A stretch of DNA of 64,000 nt from Vibrio atlanticus (GCF_024347315.1 NZ_AP025460.1:744001-808000), one strand, 5' to 3'. Counted from the stretch's first letter, positions 16,573-26,151 are shown. Program-made: numbers and translations. Notes: generated by a model from the letters alone, not told the origin.

Positions 16573-17214
16573 CTTCAGCATATGATTTCTTCAACAAAAG
16601 AAGATGGTCGTATTGGTGTAGTAGTCCCTCATGGAGTGCTATTCCGTGAAGGTGATGAAGGTAAGATCCGCAAAGGTTTATTAGTTGGAAAAGACGATTT
16701 TACTGGTGATTTGATTGAAGCAGTGATCGGTTTACCGCCTGCCTTGTTCTTTAATACAGGTATTTCGGCATCGGTTGTGATCATCAATAAGAAAAAAACT
16801 GCTGAACTTAAAAACAAAGTGATTTTTATTGATGCCTCACAAGAGTGTGATGACAGCGATAAGATGAGTCGCCTTCGTGAAGAAGATATCCACAAAATCA
16901 CTCAAGAATACAGCAAGGCTAAGCAAGCATTGATTGAGGCTGGTGAGCAAACCTCAGAGTCTTTACCAAAATTGTTAGAATCTGTAGCGGTAGATAAATA
17001 TCTGCGTGTTGTTGATATTCGTGAGATTGAGGAAAATGAATTTAACCTAAATTTAAGTCGTTACATTGATAACTCAGAACCAGAAGAAATTGTGGATGTT
17101 TTTGGTTCGTTAGAGCGTTTAGCCAAATTAGAAGGTGAACTAAAACAGGTTACAGAAAAACTTGTAACTCAGATTAGTGTGCTAAATATTGAGGCTACCT
17201 GTAATGAGCAGTAA
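16573..17214 (+). pseudogene. hsdM: HsdM, 3' part after the IS
   Basis: Codons 351-563 of the interrupted methyltransferase, starting in frame with LQHMISS right after the duplicated ATTT. An internal ATG at 16582 could start a 210-residue fragment (MISSTKEDGRIGVVVPHGVLFR), but no well-spaced ribosome site precedes it. It carries the end of the methyltransferase domain (FNTGISASVVIINKKK) and the C-terminal helices that contact HsdS. It overlaps hsdS by 11 bp, so loss of translation across this part may also lower HsdS output. Confidence 0.88.
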
Positions 17215-18421
17215 AAATATCCCGAATGGGTGGAGAGTTTGTAAGCAGTCCCAAGTTTCTACTTTTCATAATGGGCGAGCATATAAGAAAACAGAATGGG
17301 AAGAATCTGGGACACCTGTAATTCGCTTGCAAAACTTAACAGGAAGTGGTGATAGTTATTATTATTCAACTCTAGAGCTTCCTGAGCACCAAAATGTTAA
17401 TAATGGTGAATTGCTGTATATGTGGTCAGCAACCTTTGGTCCAAGTATTTGGCGGGGAGAAAAGGCGATTTATCACTACCATATTTGGAAAGTTGATTGT
17501 CATAAAGATCTTCTTGATAAAATGTTTATGTTTTTCCATTTGGACTATGTGACGGAGTCTATGAAGAGCAAAACTAATGGTTCGACCATGCTTCATTTGA
17601 CGAAGAAAGGCATGGAAGATAATGAGATTTTATTACCTCCATTAAAAGAACAACAAAAAATCGCAGAAGTACTCTCTACGGCTGACCAGAAAATCGATCT
17701 CATTGATCAAAAAATAGCAGAAACAAAAAAGCTAAAAACAGGGTTAATGCAGAAGCTCTTTACTGAAGGTGTTGGTGTTCAGGATGAAAATGGTGAGTGG
17801 CAGCCACACGCTAGTTTTAAGGATTCTCCGTTAGGCACAACAATACCAAGTATATGGAAAGTTAAACAACAACAGAAGGTTGCCACATTTTACAACGGTA
17901 GAGCGTACAAGCGAACAGAGTGGGAAGAATCTGGCACGCCTGTAATTCGACTTCAAAATCTAACAGGATCTGGGGATAAGTATTATTACTCAAACATGCA
18001 ACTACCAGAACACCAATATGTGAATAAAGGAGAGTTGCTATTCATGTGGTCAGCCACTTTTGGTCCTAAAGTTTGGGGTGGGGATAAAGCGATATATCAT
18101 TACCATATTTGGAAAGTAGCATGCAATGAGTCTTTGTTAGGTAAAAGTTATATGTTTTATAGTTTGTTATATATGACTGAAAAAATGAAAAAACAAACTA
18201 ATGGGTCAACTATGCTGCATTTCACTAAGAAAGGAATGGAGGAACAATTAATGGTAATACCTCCAATCAGTGAACAAAATCAGATTGCAGAGATATTAGG
18301 AACAGTAGATCAAAAATTGAATTCGTTAAAGCTGCAAAAATTAGAAACAGAGCAGTTGAAAAAAGGTCTAATGCAGAAGCTTCTGACTGGTGAATGGCGA
18401 GTACCGCTAGATAATCATTAA
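17204..18421 (+). CDS. hsdS: HsdS, type I specificity subunit with duplicated recognition domains
   Basis: Start at ATG 17204, inside the end of hsdM; an in-frame TTG at 17189 is less likely. The 405 residues form two repeats of target recognition domain plus conserved helix. Both domains carry NGRAYK(K/R)TEWEESGTPVIRLQNLTGSGD, and further on WSATFGP, KAIYHYHIWKV, TNGSTMLH(L/F)TKKGME, then the helical spacers ADQKIDLIDQKIAETKKLKTGLMQKL and VDQKLNSLKLQKLETEQLKKGLMQKL. Normal HsdS proteins have two unrelated domains that read two different half-sites. Here both should read the same half-site, predicting a palindromic bipartite target. The coding DNA of the halves differs at many silent sites, so the duplication is not brand new. 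Confidence 0.9.
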   Translation: MSSKNIPNGWRVCKQSQVSTFHNGRAYKKTEWEESGTPVIRLQNLTGSGDSYYYSTLELPEHQNVNNGELLYMWSATFGPSIWRGEKAIYHYHIWKVDCHKDLLDKMFMFFHLDYVTESMKSKTNGSTMLHLTKKGMEDNEILLPPLKEQQKIAEVLSTADQKIDLIDQKIAETKKLKTGLMQKLFTEGVGVQDENGEWQPHASFKDSPLGTTIPSIWKVKQQQKVATFYNGRAYKRTEWEESGTPVIRLQNLTGSGDKYYYSNMQLPEHQYVNKGELLFMWSATFGPKVWGGDKAIYHYHIWKVACNESLLGKSYMFYSLLYMTEKMKKQTNGSTMLHFTKKGMEEQLMVIPPISEQNQIAEILGTVDQKLNSLKLQKLETEQLKKGLMQKLLTGEWRVPLDNH

Positions 18422-18442
18422 GTAATGTACACCAGTAGAAAA

Positions 18443-18464
18443 GATGCCTTCATAAGAAGGCATC
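18443..18464 (+). terminator. hairpin between hsdS and hsdR
   Basis: GATGCCTTC-ataa-GAAGGCATC, a perfect 9-bp stem followed by attaac, with no T-run. It may attenuate transcription into hsdR or protect the upstream message. Confidence 0.4.
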
Positions 18465-18499
18465 ATTAACTAGCAATAATAAAAGCGATAAGAGAAGGA

Positions 18500-21400
18500 A
18501 TGGCAATGTCAGGTCAGGCTGATGCATCGAAACCAGAATTAGCAGGGGTAGAACGCCCTGCAATCGAGTGGCTTAAAAAGCTGGGTTATATCCATATCAA
18601 AGGTAGCCAAGTCAAACAAACCAATAAAGCAGAACCTGTGATATTGGAAGAGGTTCTGATTGATAGGCTCCACGCTTTAAACCCTTGGCTAGCGGAAGTG
18701 CCAAGCGGTGCTACTAAAGCGATAAAGCAATTACGTGATATCTGGTTTGCTCAAAACAATGACCTGATGCTTGCTAACCACACCTTCTGGAAAGACGTCC
18801 TTTTCCATTCTAACCTGCAACAAAAAGACAAGAACGGACAGCCTCGTAGTATTCGATTTATCAATCAAACAGGCGCAGAAGGAAACCACTTCCACGTAGT
18901 TGACCAATACGTAGGGAGGAATGCCAATGACGAACAATTTAAACCTGACCTACTCTTGTTCATCAACGGCTTGCCTTTAGCTATAATCGAATGCAAAGCC
19001 AGCTCAATTAAGCTAAGCAAAGGCATTGCACAAATTGATGGCTATCAAGGGGCTTTTAGCCAGCATTTCGCTTTTAATATGGTTTGTGCAGCCATTAATC
19101 GTAGCCAAGCAAAATACGGTGCTATTTGTGCGCCAGAACAGTTCTACCTCACCTACAAATTTGATGCAAAAAAGCCTGATGAACAAGCCATTCTTGAAGT
19201 GTTGGAACAGAAGTTAGGTAAAGCCCCATCAGAGCAAGACAAGCTTATTTGGGCGCTGTTTGAGCCTTCACGTTTCGTCCGTTTAGTCTGCTTCTATCCG
19301 ATGTTTGAAGTTGAAGATGGGCGCATGATTAAAAAGCTTCCTCGTTACCAACAATGGCGTGCAGTAGAGAAAACATTACTTCGTCTGCAAGGCAAAGACC
19401 CTGCGTTAATGGGCGAAGAGCTTGGTGGGGTGGTTTGGCATACCCAGGGAAGTGGTAAATCACTGACGATGGCACTGCTTGCTCGTTTAATGAGAACAGA
19501 AGTCTCAAGCTTAGGTAATCCAAGTATTTTGGTGCTTACCGACCGTACCAGCCTCGATCAGCAAATTCACAATACCTTTATTAATGTAGGGCTTGAAGCT
19601 GCAAAAGCGGATTCTGTAGCGGGGCTTGAAAGCATGCTCAGTAATGACTACGGAACAATCTTTACCTCGACAGTACAGAAATTCCAAGAAAGTGATGGCA
19701 AACAAATCAATGCAGCACAAGAGTCAGAAGACAGTGATGAAACTGATGATGGAGCTAGCTCTAAAAGCCGAGTGAAGCGTGTTCTAAGGAAAGATGATAA
19801 CGGTAAAGAGCAGTGCTGGATTGTTAAAGAAAACAACCAAAACTATGGGTTATCTGATTCATCAGGTAATTCACTAAAGCCTAACTGGAAAAAAGTCAGT
19901 GAGGAGAAAGTTGATTTTAGAGTTCTGAGTACTAAGCCTAATTTCTATGTAATGGTCGATGAAGCTCACCGTAGTCAATACGGCTTCCTAGCAGCCTTTA
20001 TGCGAGCTTCTTTACCTCGTGCTAAATTTATCGCTTTCACAGGCACGCCACTCATCAAAGATGACAAAAATACCTTAGGCGAATTTGGTGGTACAGAATA
20101 CATAGATACTTACCGACTGGATGAAGCAGTTGCTGATGGTGCAACATTACCGATCAAGTACCTAGAAGGGATCTCTCAATGGGGTAGTGACGGGCTGTTA
20201 AAACAAGCCTTTGAAGATGAGTTTGCCAATGAACCATTGGCTCGGAAGAAGAAGCTTAAACAAGAGTTACTGAAAAAAAGACGTGGTGCGCTTGGGCGTA
20301 TTGAAGAGAATGCAAAACATCTAGTGGAGCACTTCCTAACAAGTGTTAAGCCTAGAGGCTTTAAAGGCATGCTTGTTTGTGACGGTCGTGATATGGCAGT
20401 GCGCTACAAAGATATGATTGATGAAATCATGGCTGAGCGCCAAAGCAAAGGTCTTCCAACCTTTGAAAGTCGTGTTGTAATCTCTTTGGGGAGCATGACT
20501 GAAAAACGTACAGGCATTAGCGAGCAACAAGCTCATTATGAGACTGGTTCAAAAACAAAGCTAGAAACAATAGAAGAGCGAGTTAAGCGTGAGCTTTCGG
20601 AAGGTATTAAGCCAATTGCCGTGCCTTCAGATGAGATTCCTAAACTGGTCAATGATGAGTTTAAATTGCCATACGGTGACGAGTCTGAGAATAAAGCAGG
20701 TGAAGACGTTAAGGTAAACAATATCGGCTTAGTGATTGTTTCTGACATGCTATTAACTGGATGGGACGCTCCTATCGTCAATACCCTCTATTTAGATAAG
20801 CCGCTAAAAGAACACACGTTGCTACAAGCCATTGCCCGAGTGAACCGTACTCGTAAAGGAAAGAAAGCAGGCTACATTGTTGATTATTATGGTGTAGTTG
20901 AGTACCTCGATGAAGCATTAAAAATGTACGGAAACGATGTGCAGCCAGATCAAGTATGGACGGATGTTGAGTCTGAATTACCTAAGTTAAAAACTGCTTT
21001 AGCTAAAGTTCAGGATATTTTGCCTAAGAAACACAACTTGGTTAAACAGCCTGAATTGTATAAGGAAGATGCTGATCTATTCTTAGACCCTGATACTAAA
21101 CTCGATATCGTAGAAGATTTCTTAGTCGCAGTGGCAGAGTTCAATAGTCGATTAGATGTAGTGCTCCCCGATGAGCGGGGAGCACCTTTTAAACCTTACT
21201 TTAAGGTGTTCAACGAAATCAAACTGCAACTGCGTAATAAAATGCCAGACAGTGCAGATGCCGTTCGTATAACGGCTTCTGAGTCTGAGCTTATTAAAGC
21301 TATGTTAGATGAGCACATTGAAGCCAGTGAAGTAAAGAGCCTTCTTGGACGTGAGGTGTCTATCCTTGATGCAGCAGACATGGACTTACTAAGAAAGCAA

Positions 21401-21889
21401 AAATCTGCTGGTAGTGCTGCTCTCGTGATGAAGAATAAGTTAAAGCACACTATCAAAACAGGCAAAGGCAAAGATCCCGCTTTCTTCGGTGACTTGGAAG
21501 AAGAGCTAGAAAAGCTTATCAATGATGAGCGTGAAGGGCGTATAGAGCAAGCCATCTTCCTTGAACAATTAGAGCTGTTTGCTCAGCGAGTTCGAGACAA
21601 AGATGCTAAGCCATCAGAGATGGGCTTAGATACGGCTACAGAGAAGTCTGTGTACCACTATCTAGAAAAACAAGTTGATGAGGCTGAAGCACTCGCTTGG
21701 ACAAAGAGCATTTTTAGTCACCCCGATATTGCGGAAGTGATGCTTTCTCCTATCTGGAAAAAACAGAAAGATATTCATAACGAGATCAAGAAAACAGTAC
21801 GCACGATCCTGCGAGGTCTCGGTGGTTGGGATATGACAGTCGCTCGCCAGCACTCAAACGAGATCTTTAACATCATGCTGAACAACTGA
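18500..21889 (+). CDS. hsdR: HsdR, type I restriction endonuclease/translocase subunit
   Basis: A 1129-residue motor-nuclease. The N-terminal HSDR_N nuclease domain shows PDLLLFINGLPLAIIECKA (PD...ExK, residues about 150-170). The helicase core has Walker A THTQGSGKS-like WHTQGSGKSLTM (near 315) and DEAH in MVDEAHRSQYG (near 487), followed by TGTP. Motif VI is LLQAIARVNRTRKGK near 770. The protein translocates DNA and cuts once assembled with HsdM and HsdS. It appears complete. A GAGAAGGA ribosome site precedes two candidate ATGs (18500 and 18506). It lies 78 bp after hsdS, with a metallopeptidase gene 16 bp downstream. With hsdM broken it should have no partner. Confidence 0.93.
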   Translation: MAMSGQADASKPELAGVERPAIEWLKKLGYIHIKGSQVKQTNKAEPVILEEVLIDRLHALNPWLAEVPSGATKAIKQLRDIWFAQNNDLMLANHTFWKDVLFHSNLQQKDKNGQPRSIRFINQTGAEGNHFHVVDQYVGRNANDEQFKPDLLLFINGLPLAIIECKASSIKLSKGIAQIDGYQGAFSQHFAFNMVCAAINRSQAKYGAICAPEQFYLTYKFDAKKPDEQAILEVLEQKLGKAPSEQDKLIWALFEPSRFVRLVCFYPMFEVEDGRMIKKLPRYQQWRAVEKTLLRLQGKDPALMGEELGGVVWHTQGSGKSLTMALLARLMRTEVSSLGNPSILVLTDRTSLDQQIHNTFINVGLEAAKADSVAGLESMLSNDYGTIFTSTVQKFQESDGKQINAAQESEDSDETDDGASSKSRVKRVLRKDDNGKEQCWIVKENNQNYGLSDSSGNSLKPNWKKVSEEKVDFRVLSTKPNFYVMVDEAHRSQYGFLAAFMRASLPRAKFIAFTGTPLIKDDKNTLGEFGGTEYIDTYRLDEAVADGATLPIKYLEGISQWGSDGLLKQAFEDEFANEPLARKKKLKQELLKKRRGALGRIEENAKHLVEHFLTSVKPRGFKGMLVCDGRDMAVRYKDMIDEIMAERQSKGLPTFESRVVISLGSMTEKRTGISEQQAHYETGSKTKLETIEERVKRELSEGIKPIAVPSDEIPKLVNDEFKLPYGDESENKAGEDVKVNNIGLVIVSDMLLTGWDAPIVNTLYLDKPLKEHTLLQAIARVNRTRKGKKAGYIVDYYGVVEYLDEALKMYGNDVQPDQVWTDVESELPKLKTALAKVQDILPKKHNLVKQPELYKEDADLFLDPDTKLDIVEDFLVAVAEFNSRLDVVLPDERGAPFKPYFKVFNEIKLQLRNKMPDSADAVRITASESELIKAMLDEHIEASEVKSLLGREVSILDAADMDLLRKQKSAGSAALVMKNKLKHTIKTGKGKDPAFFGDLEEELEKLINDEREGRIEQAIFLEQLELFAQRVRDKDAKPSEMGLDTATEKSVYHYLEKQVDEAEALAWTKSIFSHPDIAEVMLSPIWKKQKDIHNEIKKTVRTILRGLGGWDMTVARQHSNEIFNIMLNN

Positions 21890-21905
21890 TTGGGTTTAGA
21901 ACGTT

Positions 21906-22607
21906 ATGCCAGTTTTCCAATATGGAACCACTGAAATCGAGTGGATGTTTAAAGTTGATAAGAAGCTGTCACATCACTACGTCACCGTAGAGAGAGGTAA
22001 GACAGTTCTTCTTCGTGGTCCAGATGTGTCAGAAGAAGAGCAACTTGAATTGATTCGTTATCGTGCTCGTTGGATCAAGCAGCGTTTAGCAGAGGTAAAC
22101 CAGCCGCTAAAAGATGAGATTGTAAGCGGCAGTAGAGCACCCTATAGAGGACGAACGTTCTATTGTGAAGTTATCCCTGCTCCTGAGCTTTCAATGGTCG
22201 AGGTTAGCTTTAATCAAAGCCGTTTTAAGGTGTTATCGCCTGAAGGTCACTTTGTTAGCCGAGAGCTATTTAAAGCCGCTCTAGAACGTTTTTATAAGCA
22301 GAAAGCTCAAGATAAGATAGGCTCACGCCTACGTCATTGGCTGCGTGAAACTGGTTTAGATGCCACGACATACAAAATTAAAAAATTTGAGGCTCGCTGG
22401 GCTAACTGCACTGATAATGATGTATTAGAGTTTCATCCTCGCTGCATGGAGTTTTCAAACAGCGTTATGGATTACATCATCATCCATGAACTCTGCCATA
22501 CCGTGGAGAAAAGCCACAATAAAGTATTCTGGCAATTAGTGACTAAGCACTGTCCGAACTGGAAAGAGTTGCATGCAGAAGTAGAGCATTCAGGAATGGG
22601 GTTATAG
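21906..22607 (+). CDS. YgjP/DUF45-type zinc metallopeptidase linked to the type I RM locus
   Basis: A 233-residue protein with HELCHTVEKSHNKVFW near residues 195-210. This is an HExxH zinc site followed by the conserved SHNKxFW of the YgjP/SprT-like (M48-related) family. The N-terminal half is the usual basic beta-rich domain (WIKQRLAEVNQ...APYRGRTF). Such genes very often sit directly after hsdR, as here (16 bp gap), so they are thought to be part of type I loci, though their target protein is not established. A good terminator follows. Confidence 0.85.
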   Translation: MPVFQYGTTEIEWMFKVDKKLSHHYVTVERGKTVLLRGPDVSEEEQLELIRYRARWIKQRLAEVNQPLKDEIVSGSRAPYRGRTFYCEVIPAPELSMVEVSFNQSRFKVLSPEGHFVSRELFKAALERFYKQKAQDKIGSRLRHWLRETGLDATTYKIKKFEARWANCTDNDVLEFHPRCMEFSNSVMDYIIIHELCHTVEKSHNKVFWQLVTKHCPNWKELHAEVEHSGMGL

Positions 22608-22614
22608 TAGAAGT

Positions 22615-22643
22615 ATCAAAGCCAAGTATGGCTTTGATTTTTT
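22615..22643 (+). terminator. rho-independent terminator ending the restriction-modification operon
   Basis: ATCAAAGCCA-agta-TGGCTTTGAT with a 10-bp perfect stem followed by TTTTTT. The stem is the same as in the hairpins at 5943 and 8369. Confidence 0.85.
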
Positions 22644-22896
22644 CTATTATTTGGCTAGCGATAACTTACTTAACTGCTTTGGAGCAGCGAGGTTAGGCGA
22701 AGATATTTCAGTACCTTGGCTTGTTGTATTATGAAAACCAGATCTACTTGAGATTTATTATCATTTATTCCCTCAAGAAAATGTGTTATAACTATGATAA
22801 CTGTTATAACTATTTTAAAGTTATAAATTTAATATAAGGCTCAAGCGTTATTTTGCTTTAGCACACTCCTAAATCTTCATTTTTCTCTCAAAAAGC

Positions 22897-22980
22897 AGTG
22901 CGTCAAACAGCACTTCTACTGCGTCATTCGGCACTTTCAGTGCGCTATTCAGCATTTCTACTGCGTTATTACGCACTTTA
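22897..22980. repeat. four 21-bp tandem repeats 3' of the replication gene
   Basis: Units at 22897, 22918, 22939 and 22960 share the pattern A(C/G)TGCG-N2-ATTC-GGCA-CTTTCT-like (consensus ACTGCGTCATTCGGCACTTTC). Several contain GCACT/AGTGC arms. They lie about 105 bp beyond the stop of the replication helicase gene. A 68-residue frame on the minus strand (22869-23075) passes through them as a seven-residue repeat (NAVEMLNSAL); I do not accept it as a gene. The repeats resemble iterons and could be a replication origin. The rest of the gap 22644-23084 is AT-rich with no clear gene. Confidence 0.7.
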
Positions 22981-23084
22981 GCTATAGTGACACATATTTT
23001 CTTATTTTCATGTTTGCTTAGGGGTATAGCGACCATTGTTGAGTGTATGCTTATTAAAATGATAACAATACACATAAATATTCA

Positions 23085-25430
23085 CTATAACCTATTAAAA
23101 TAGGATAGAGCGTTGTCTTTGAATACTATCCTTGCTTTACCTGTATTTCCGCTAAACTTTGTTAGATCAGCTCCAATCACATGTAGTGCAGACTTTAAAA
23201 ATCGAGTTGCTTTATTTTTTGTATTTATCTGATAGGGCGCAGTTACATTAGGAAATTCGTGTCCGAGTATTTTCCAGTGTTTTGCAAGGCAAGCTACTAT
23301 ATTTAGAGTTTTACCTTCATGAATGAAATGATTGCTTTTCTCTCTAACATCAACAGTATCTGAGCGAAAAACTATGCTAACTAGTAAATTAGCGGCTCTG
23401 AGTAAGTTAGGGTCATCACTCATTAAGTCGTTAGATTCATCAGGTATAGAGCATACGACTTTAAAAAGTTTCCTGTTGAAAACCTTATCAAACTTAATGT
23501 CTTCGCGTGAGATATTATTTAGCTGATAAGTTTTTTTTAGGTTGTACCTCTTACATTCTGCTATTTCTAAAGATGTTAAATTATGACAAGCTGTCAACTG
23601 CTGATATTTTTTAGTGCTAATGTCATTAGCTTCAATTATCGCTGAGTCTTGGCTAATTCGAAAAGTTTTCGTTGTATTGCTTATGGCTCTTCGACTTGAG
23701 TTCAGCATTCCTGTCTCACACTCTTGAACATCTACATTAAAACCATCCGCATGTAACAGTTGTACTAATGAGAACGCAATATTTTCATTCAAGTAAGATT
23801 TCTTTTCATTGTACTGAAGTGATAGAGCGTGAAATTCATCTTTTCTTTCTAATTCTGAGAAATCCTGATGTAGTCTACAGACTGATCTTGGACAGAATAT
23901 TAATTGTCTAGCACTGCGAAATCTACGTGAGAAATTGATCAATTCGTCTGGTGTTAGAGTACCGTTGCAAAAAATATGAACAGAATTTGTATAGCTAGTT
24001 GTAATAGAAAAACCAGCACTTAGGCATGGAGATGCAAGTATTGCTTTATACTTTTGTATCTCGTTCTCTGGATTAGAGAGGAATGCTTTTTGTGCCTTCA
24101 TCTCTTTGTTTTTTCCGTGAAGGATGAGTACTCCAGATTTAAGAGCTTCAGCTTCACACTCTAAACCAGCTATATTTTTGAATCCTAAGCTGACAGCAGT
24201 TGCTTGGAGAGTACTTCGAGTATCAAATAAGAAAACTTTACTTTCAAATAATGTCTGTTTTAGAGTTGTTGAACATAATATGGGTTCCTGAGCTTTGACG
24301 ATAGCAGTTATGGAAGTATATGGATTCTGCGTGCAGTTCATAAAAATCAAGTCAGGTCTGATCTTCTTTAAAAAGTTAAGGCTGAAATTACTTAGGTCTG
24401 CATCACCAACAATCACCTGTTTGGCTTGTTTTAATGCTAAACAAAGCGCGTCATATACTTGTGGTGATTTCATTTCTCGATTGTTTTTCGATCCCACAAT
24501 TGCGCTGAGTACCTTTTCAAATTCATCTATGATTAGTAGGTCCGCATCCATAGCTTTAAGTAGAAGATGAGGTTTATAGAGACTGTTGATTACTAATGAA
24601 AGTCTAGTGCTGTTCTCAATTTCATTAAGCACGGAGGATGAATATGATGTTGCCTGGTTCTGTTGGCAGAATTGTTCACTCAAAGCAACTAAGTGAGATA
24701 TGTAAACCACTTTCTGAGTGCAACTTGAAGTTTGCGATAGAGGTGAGAAGACGTATTTTGTCTTTCCTACTCCTGTCTTGGCTTTTAAAGCTACTGTTGT
24801 GGTATGAGTGAAAAGCTTTTTGTGATTTAGGCTGTGGATATCATCGATATTTTCTGCTTTGAATTCAGTTGCAATTTTATAGTACGAAGATACAGCTTGC
24901 TCTTTGTGACTGGTTGCTTGATTGAATAGGTCTACAAATTTTTCAGAAAAATTTCCAGTCAGGTTGTATTTTATTAGTAATGAATTTGCATCTGGGTAAC
25001 TGAGCGGAACTATCTTTATTGTTTGTTTAACTGCTATAGATAATATTTGATCTGACATTAATAGTTTTGCTAGCTCTAGTAAGTGACCAAGCTTATCTTT
25101 ACAGTCAAAAAATCTGCCTGTATATACATCAAATATAGGAAGCTGGTAAGAAAAATAGTTATCGATTACGGTATTGATAGCATGCTCACGATATGATTTT
25201 GAGTCGATCACTATCGTTGATAATTTTTGTTTTGCTTCTTTGTAATAGGTACATATTTGAGTTGTATTTCGGTGATTTACAGTTTTAGGAGCGACTACTT
25301 TTTTATTAGCTAATAGATCAGGAATAGATATGTTTGGGTGCGAGAGCACGCAAATTTCGTTACTCTGAAAGTTGTTGATAATTTGGTGCTGGAAGGGGGC
25401 AAGAGTATTTACATCACAAGATTTCATCAC
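23085..25430 (-). CDS. superfamily 2-type replication helicase/origin-binding protein of a mobile element
   Basis: A 781-residue protein with Walker A KAKTGVGKTKYV near residues 215-227 and Walker B LLIIDEFEKVL near 295. A helicase C-half follows with LASPCLSAGFSITTSYTNSVHIF and an arginine motif NFSRRFRSARQLIF near 500. This resembles the origin-binding helicases of plasmids and satellites (CyRepA1/herpes ori-binding-like). The primase part that often precedes it is not recognisable. It lies downstream of alpA and int on the same strand, in the int-alpA-rep order seen in Gram-negative satellite islands. The DNA is AT-rich compared with the core genes. I am confident of the helicase core and less so of the replication role. 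Confidence 0.65.
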   Translation of the reverse strand: MMKSCDVNTLAPFQHQIINNFQSNEICVLSHPNISIPDLLANKKVVAPKTVNHRNTTQICTYYKEAKQKLSTIVIDSKSYREHAINTVIDNYFSYQLPIFDVYTGRFFDCKDKLGHLLELAKLLMSDQILSIAVKQTIKIVPLSYPDANSLLIKYNLTGNFSEKFVDLFNQATSHKEQAVSSYYKIATEFKAENIDDIHSLNHKKLFTHTTTVALKAKTGVGKTKYVFSPLSQTSSCTQKVVYISHLVALSEQFCQQNQATSYSSSVLNEIENSTRLSLVINSLYKPHLLLKAMDADLLIIDEFEKVLSAIVGSKNNREMKSPQVYDALCLALKQAKQVIVGDADLSNFSLNFLKKIRPDLIFMNCTQNPYTSITAIVKAQEPILCSTTLKQTLFESKVFLFDTRSTLQATAVSLGFKNIAGLECEAEALKSGVLILHGKNKEMKAQKAFLSNPENEIQKYKAILASPCLSAGFSITTSYTNSVHIFCNGTLTPDELINFSRRFRSARQLIFCPRSVCRLHQDFSELERKDEFHALSLQYNEKKSYLNENIAFSLVQLLHADGFNVDVQECETGMLNSSRRAISNTTKTFRISQDSAIIEANDISTKKYQQLTACHNLTSLEIAECKRYNLKKTYQLNNISREDIKFDKVFNRKLFKVVCSIPDESNDLMSDDPNLLRAANLLVSIVFRSDTVDVREKSNHFIHEGKTLNIVACLAKHWKILGHEFPNVTAPYQINTKNKATRFLKSALHVIGADLTKFSGNTGKARIVFKDNALSYFNRL

Positions 25431-25547
25431 ATACTACCGAGTTGATGAAAAGTGGAGATCTTTCATTTATATATACATAATCAAAAAATTCCACTTTTTC
25501 GAAGAGAAAAAGAACACATGCGTTTACACGCATGCTAGAACTATTGA

Positions 25548-25817
25548 TTAAGCGGCTAGTTGTATAAGTGCTTCACTTAAAAGTGTATTTCTCTTTTCGA
25601 TAATTCTTTCAACAGTAGCTTTTAAATCTTGATTGGTAGCCATCGCTACAATGATGAGATCTATCTCGTGAGCTAGAAATCCAACAGAATTTGCTCCTAG
25701 ATCTATAGAAGGAGGAAAAGTGCCGTTGTTGATTTTTCGGTGAAGGGTCGCTTTTGAAATTGAGACTTTTTGAAGAACGTCAGTTTTACGAAGAATTTGG
25801 ATGTTTTTAGATGTCAT
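25548..25817 (-). CDS. alpA: AlpA-family DNA-binding regulator
   Basis: An 89-residue MerR-like protein. The sequence runs ILRKTDVLQKVSISKATLHRKINNGTFPPSIDLGANSVGFLAHEIDLII. This is the AlpA pattern (xR...V....G.S..TLYR.I..G.FP....LG...VGW...EVD.W). AlpA proteins switch on integrase/excision genes in P4-type and satellite islands. It sits between the integrase and the replication helicase, transcribed in the same direction, with about 117 bp to the latter. The usual Trp after VG is Phe here. Confidence 0.85.
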   Translation of the reverse strand: MTSKNIQILRKTDVLQKVSISKATLHRKINNGTFPPSIDLGANSVGFLAHEIDLIIVAMATNQDLKATVERIIEKRNTLLSEALIQLAA

Positions 25818-26151
25818 ATGGGTCTACCTTTAGATCAAAATGAAATAGATTCAGCCCAGTTGCTGCAATTTTGCTAAATACACGCACGACTTCTGATAAA
25901 ACTTAGAAACATAAGTTTATGTACGATAAATGAGCAAAAGTGGTAAATTTTTGTTTCTGTAATTAAAAAATCTATAGCAACTATATCTTCAAAATACTGA
26001 AGATTGGGTTTTGAAAATATTTACACTGCATCTAAAGATGCAAAATCTTAGTAGACTCCTATTGCGTATTGATTACTGATCTAAACTATTGAAAAGGAAG
26101 ATCTTGTGAACTCCCCTTATTAATACAAAAGTAAGGTTAGACTGTCAACAT
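25818..26151. other. non-coding stretch between int and alpA with small inverted repeats
   Basis: No gene is visible in these 334 AT-rich bases. Three small palindromes occur: AAACTTA-gaaaca-TAAGTTT (about 25901-25920), ATCTTCA-aaatac-TGAAGAT (about 25987-26006) and GCATCT-aa-AGATGC (about 26029-26042). They could be regulator sites for alpA or replication signals. I cannot choose between these. Confidence 0.4.

Noticed and set aside
22869..23075. 68-residue minus-strand reading frame after the replication helicase
   Set aside because: It runs through a 21-bp tandem repeat, has no ribosome site and a composition dictated by the repeat. It is better explained as non-coding iterons.
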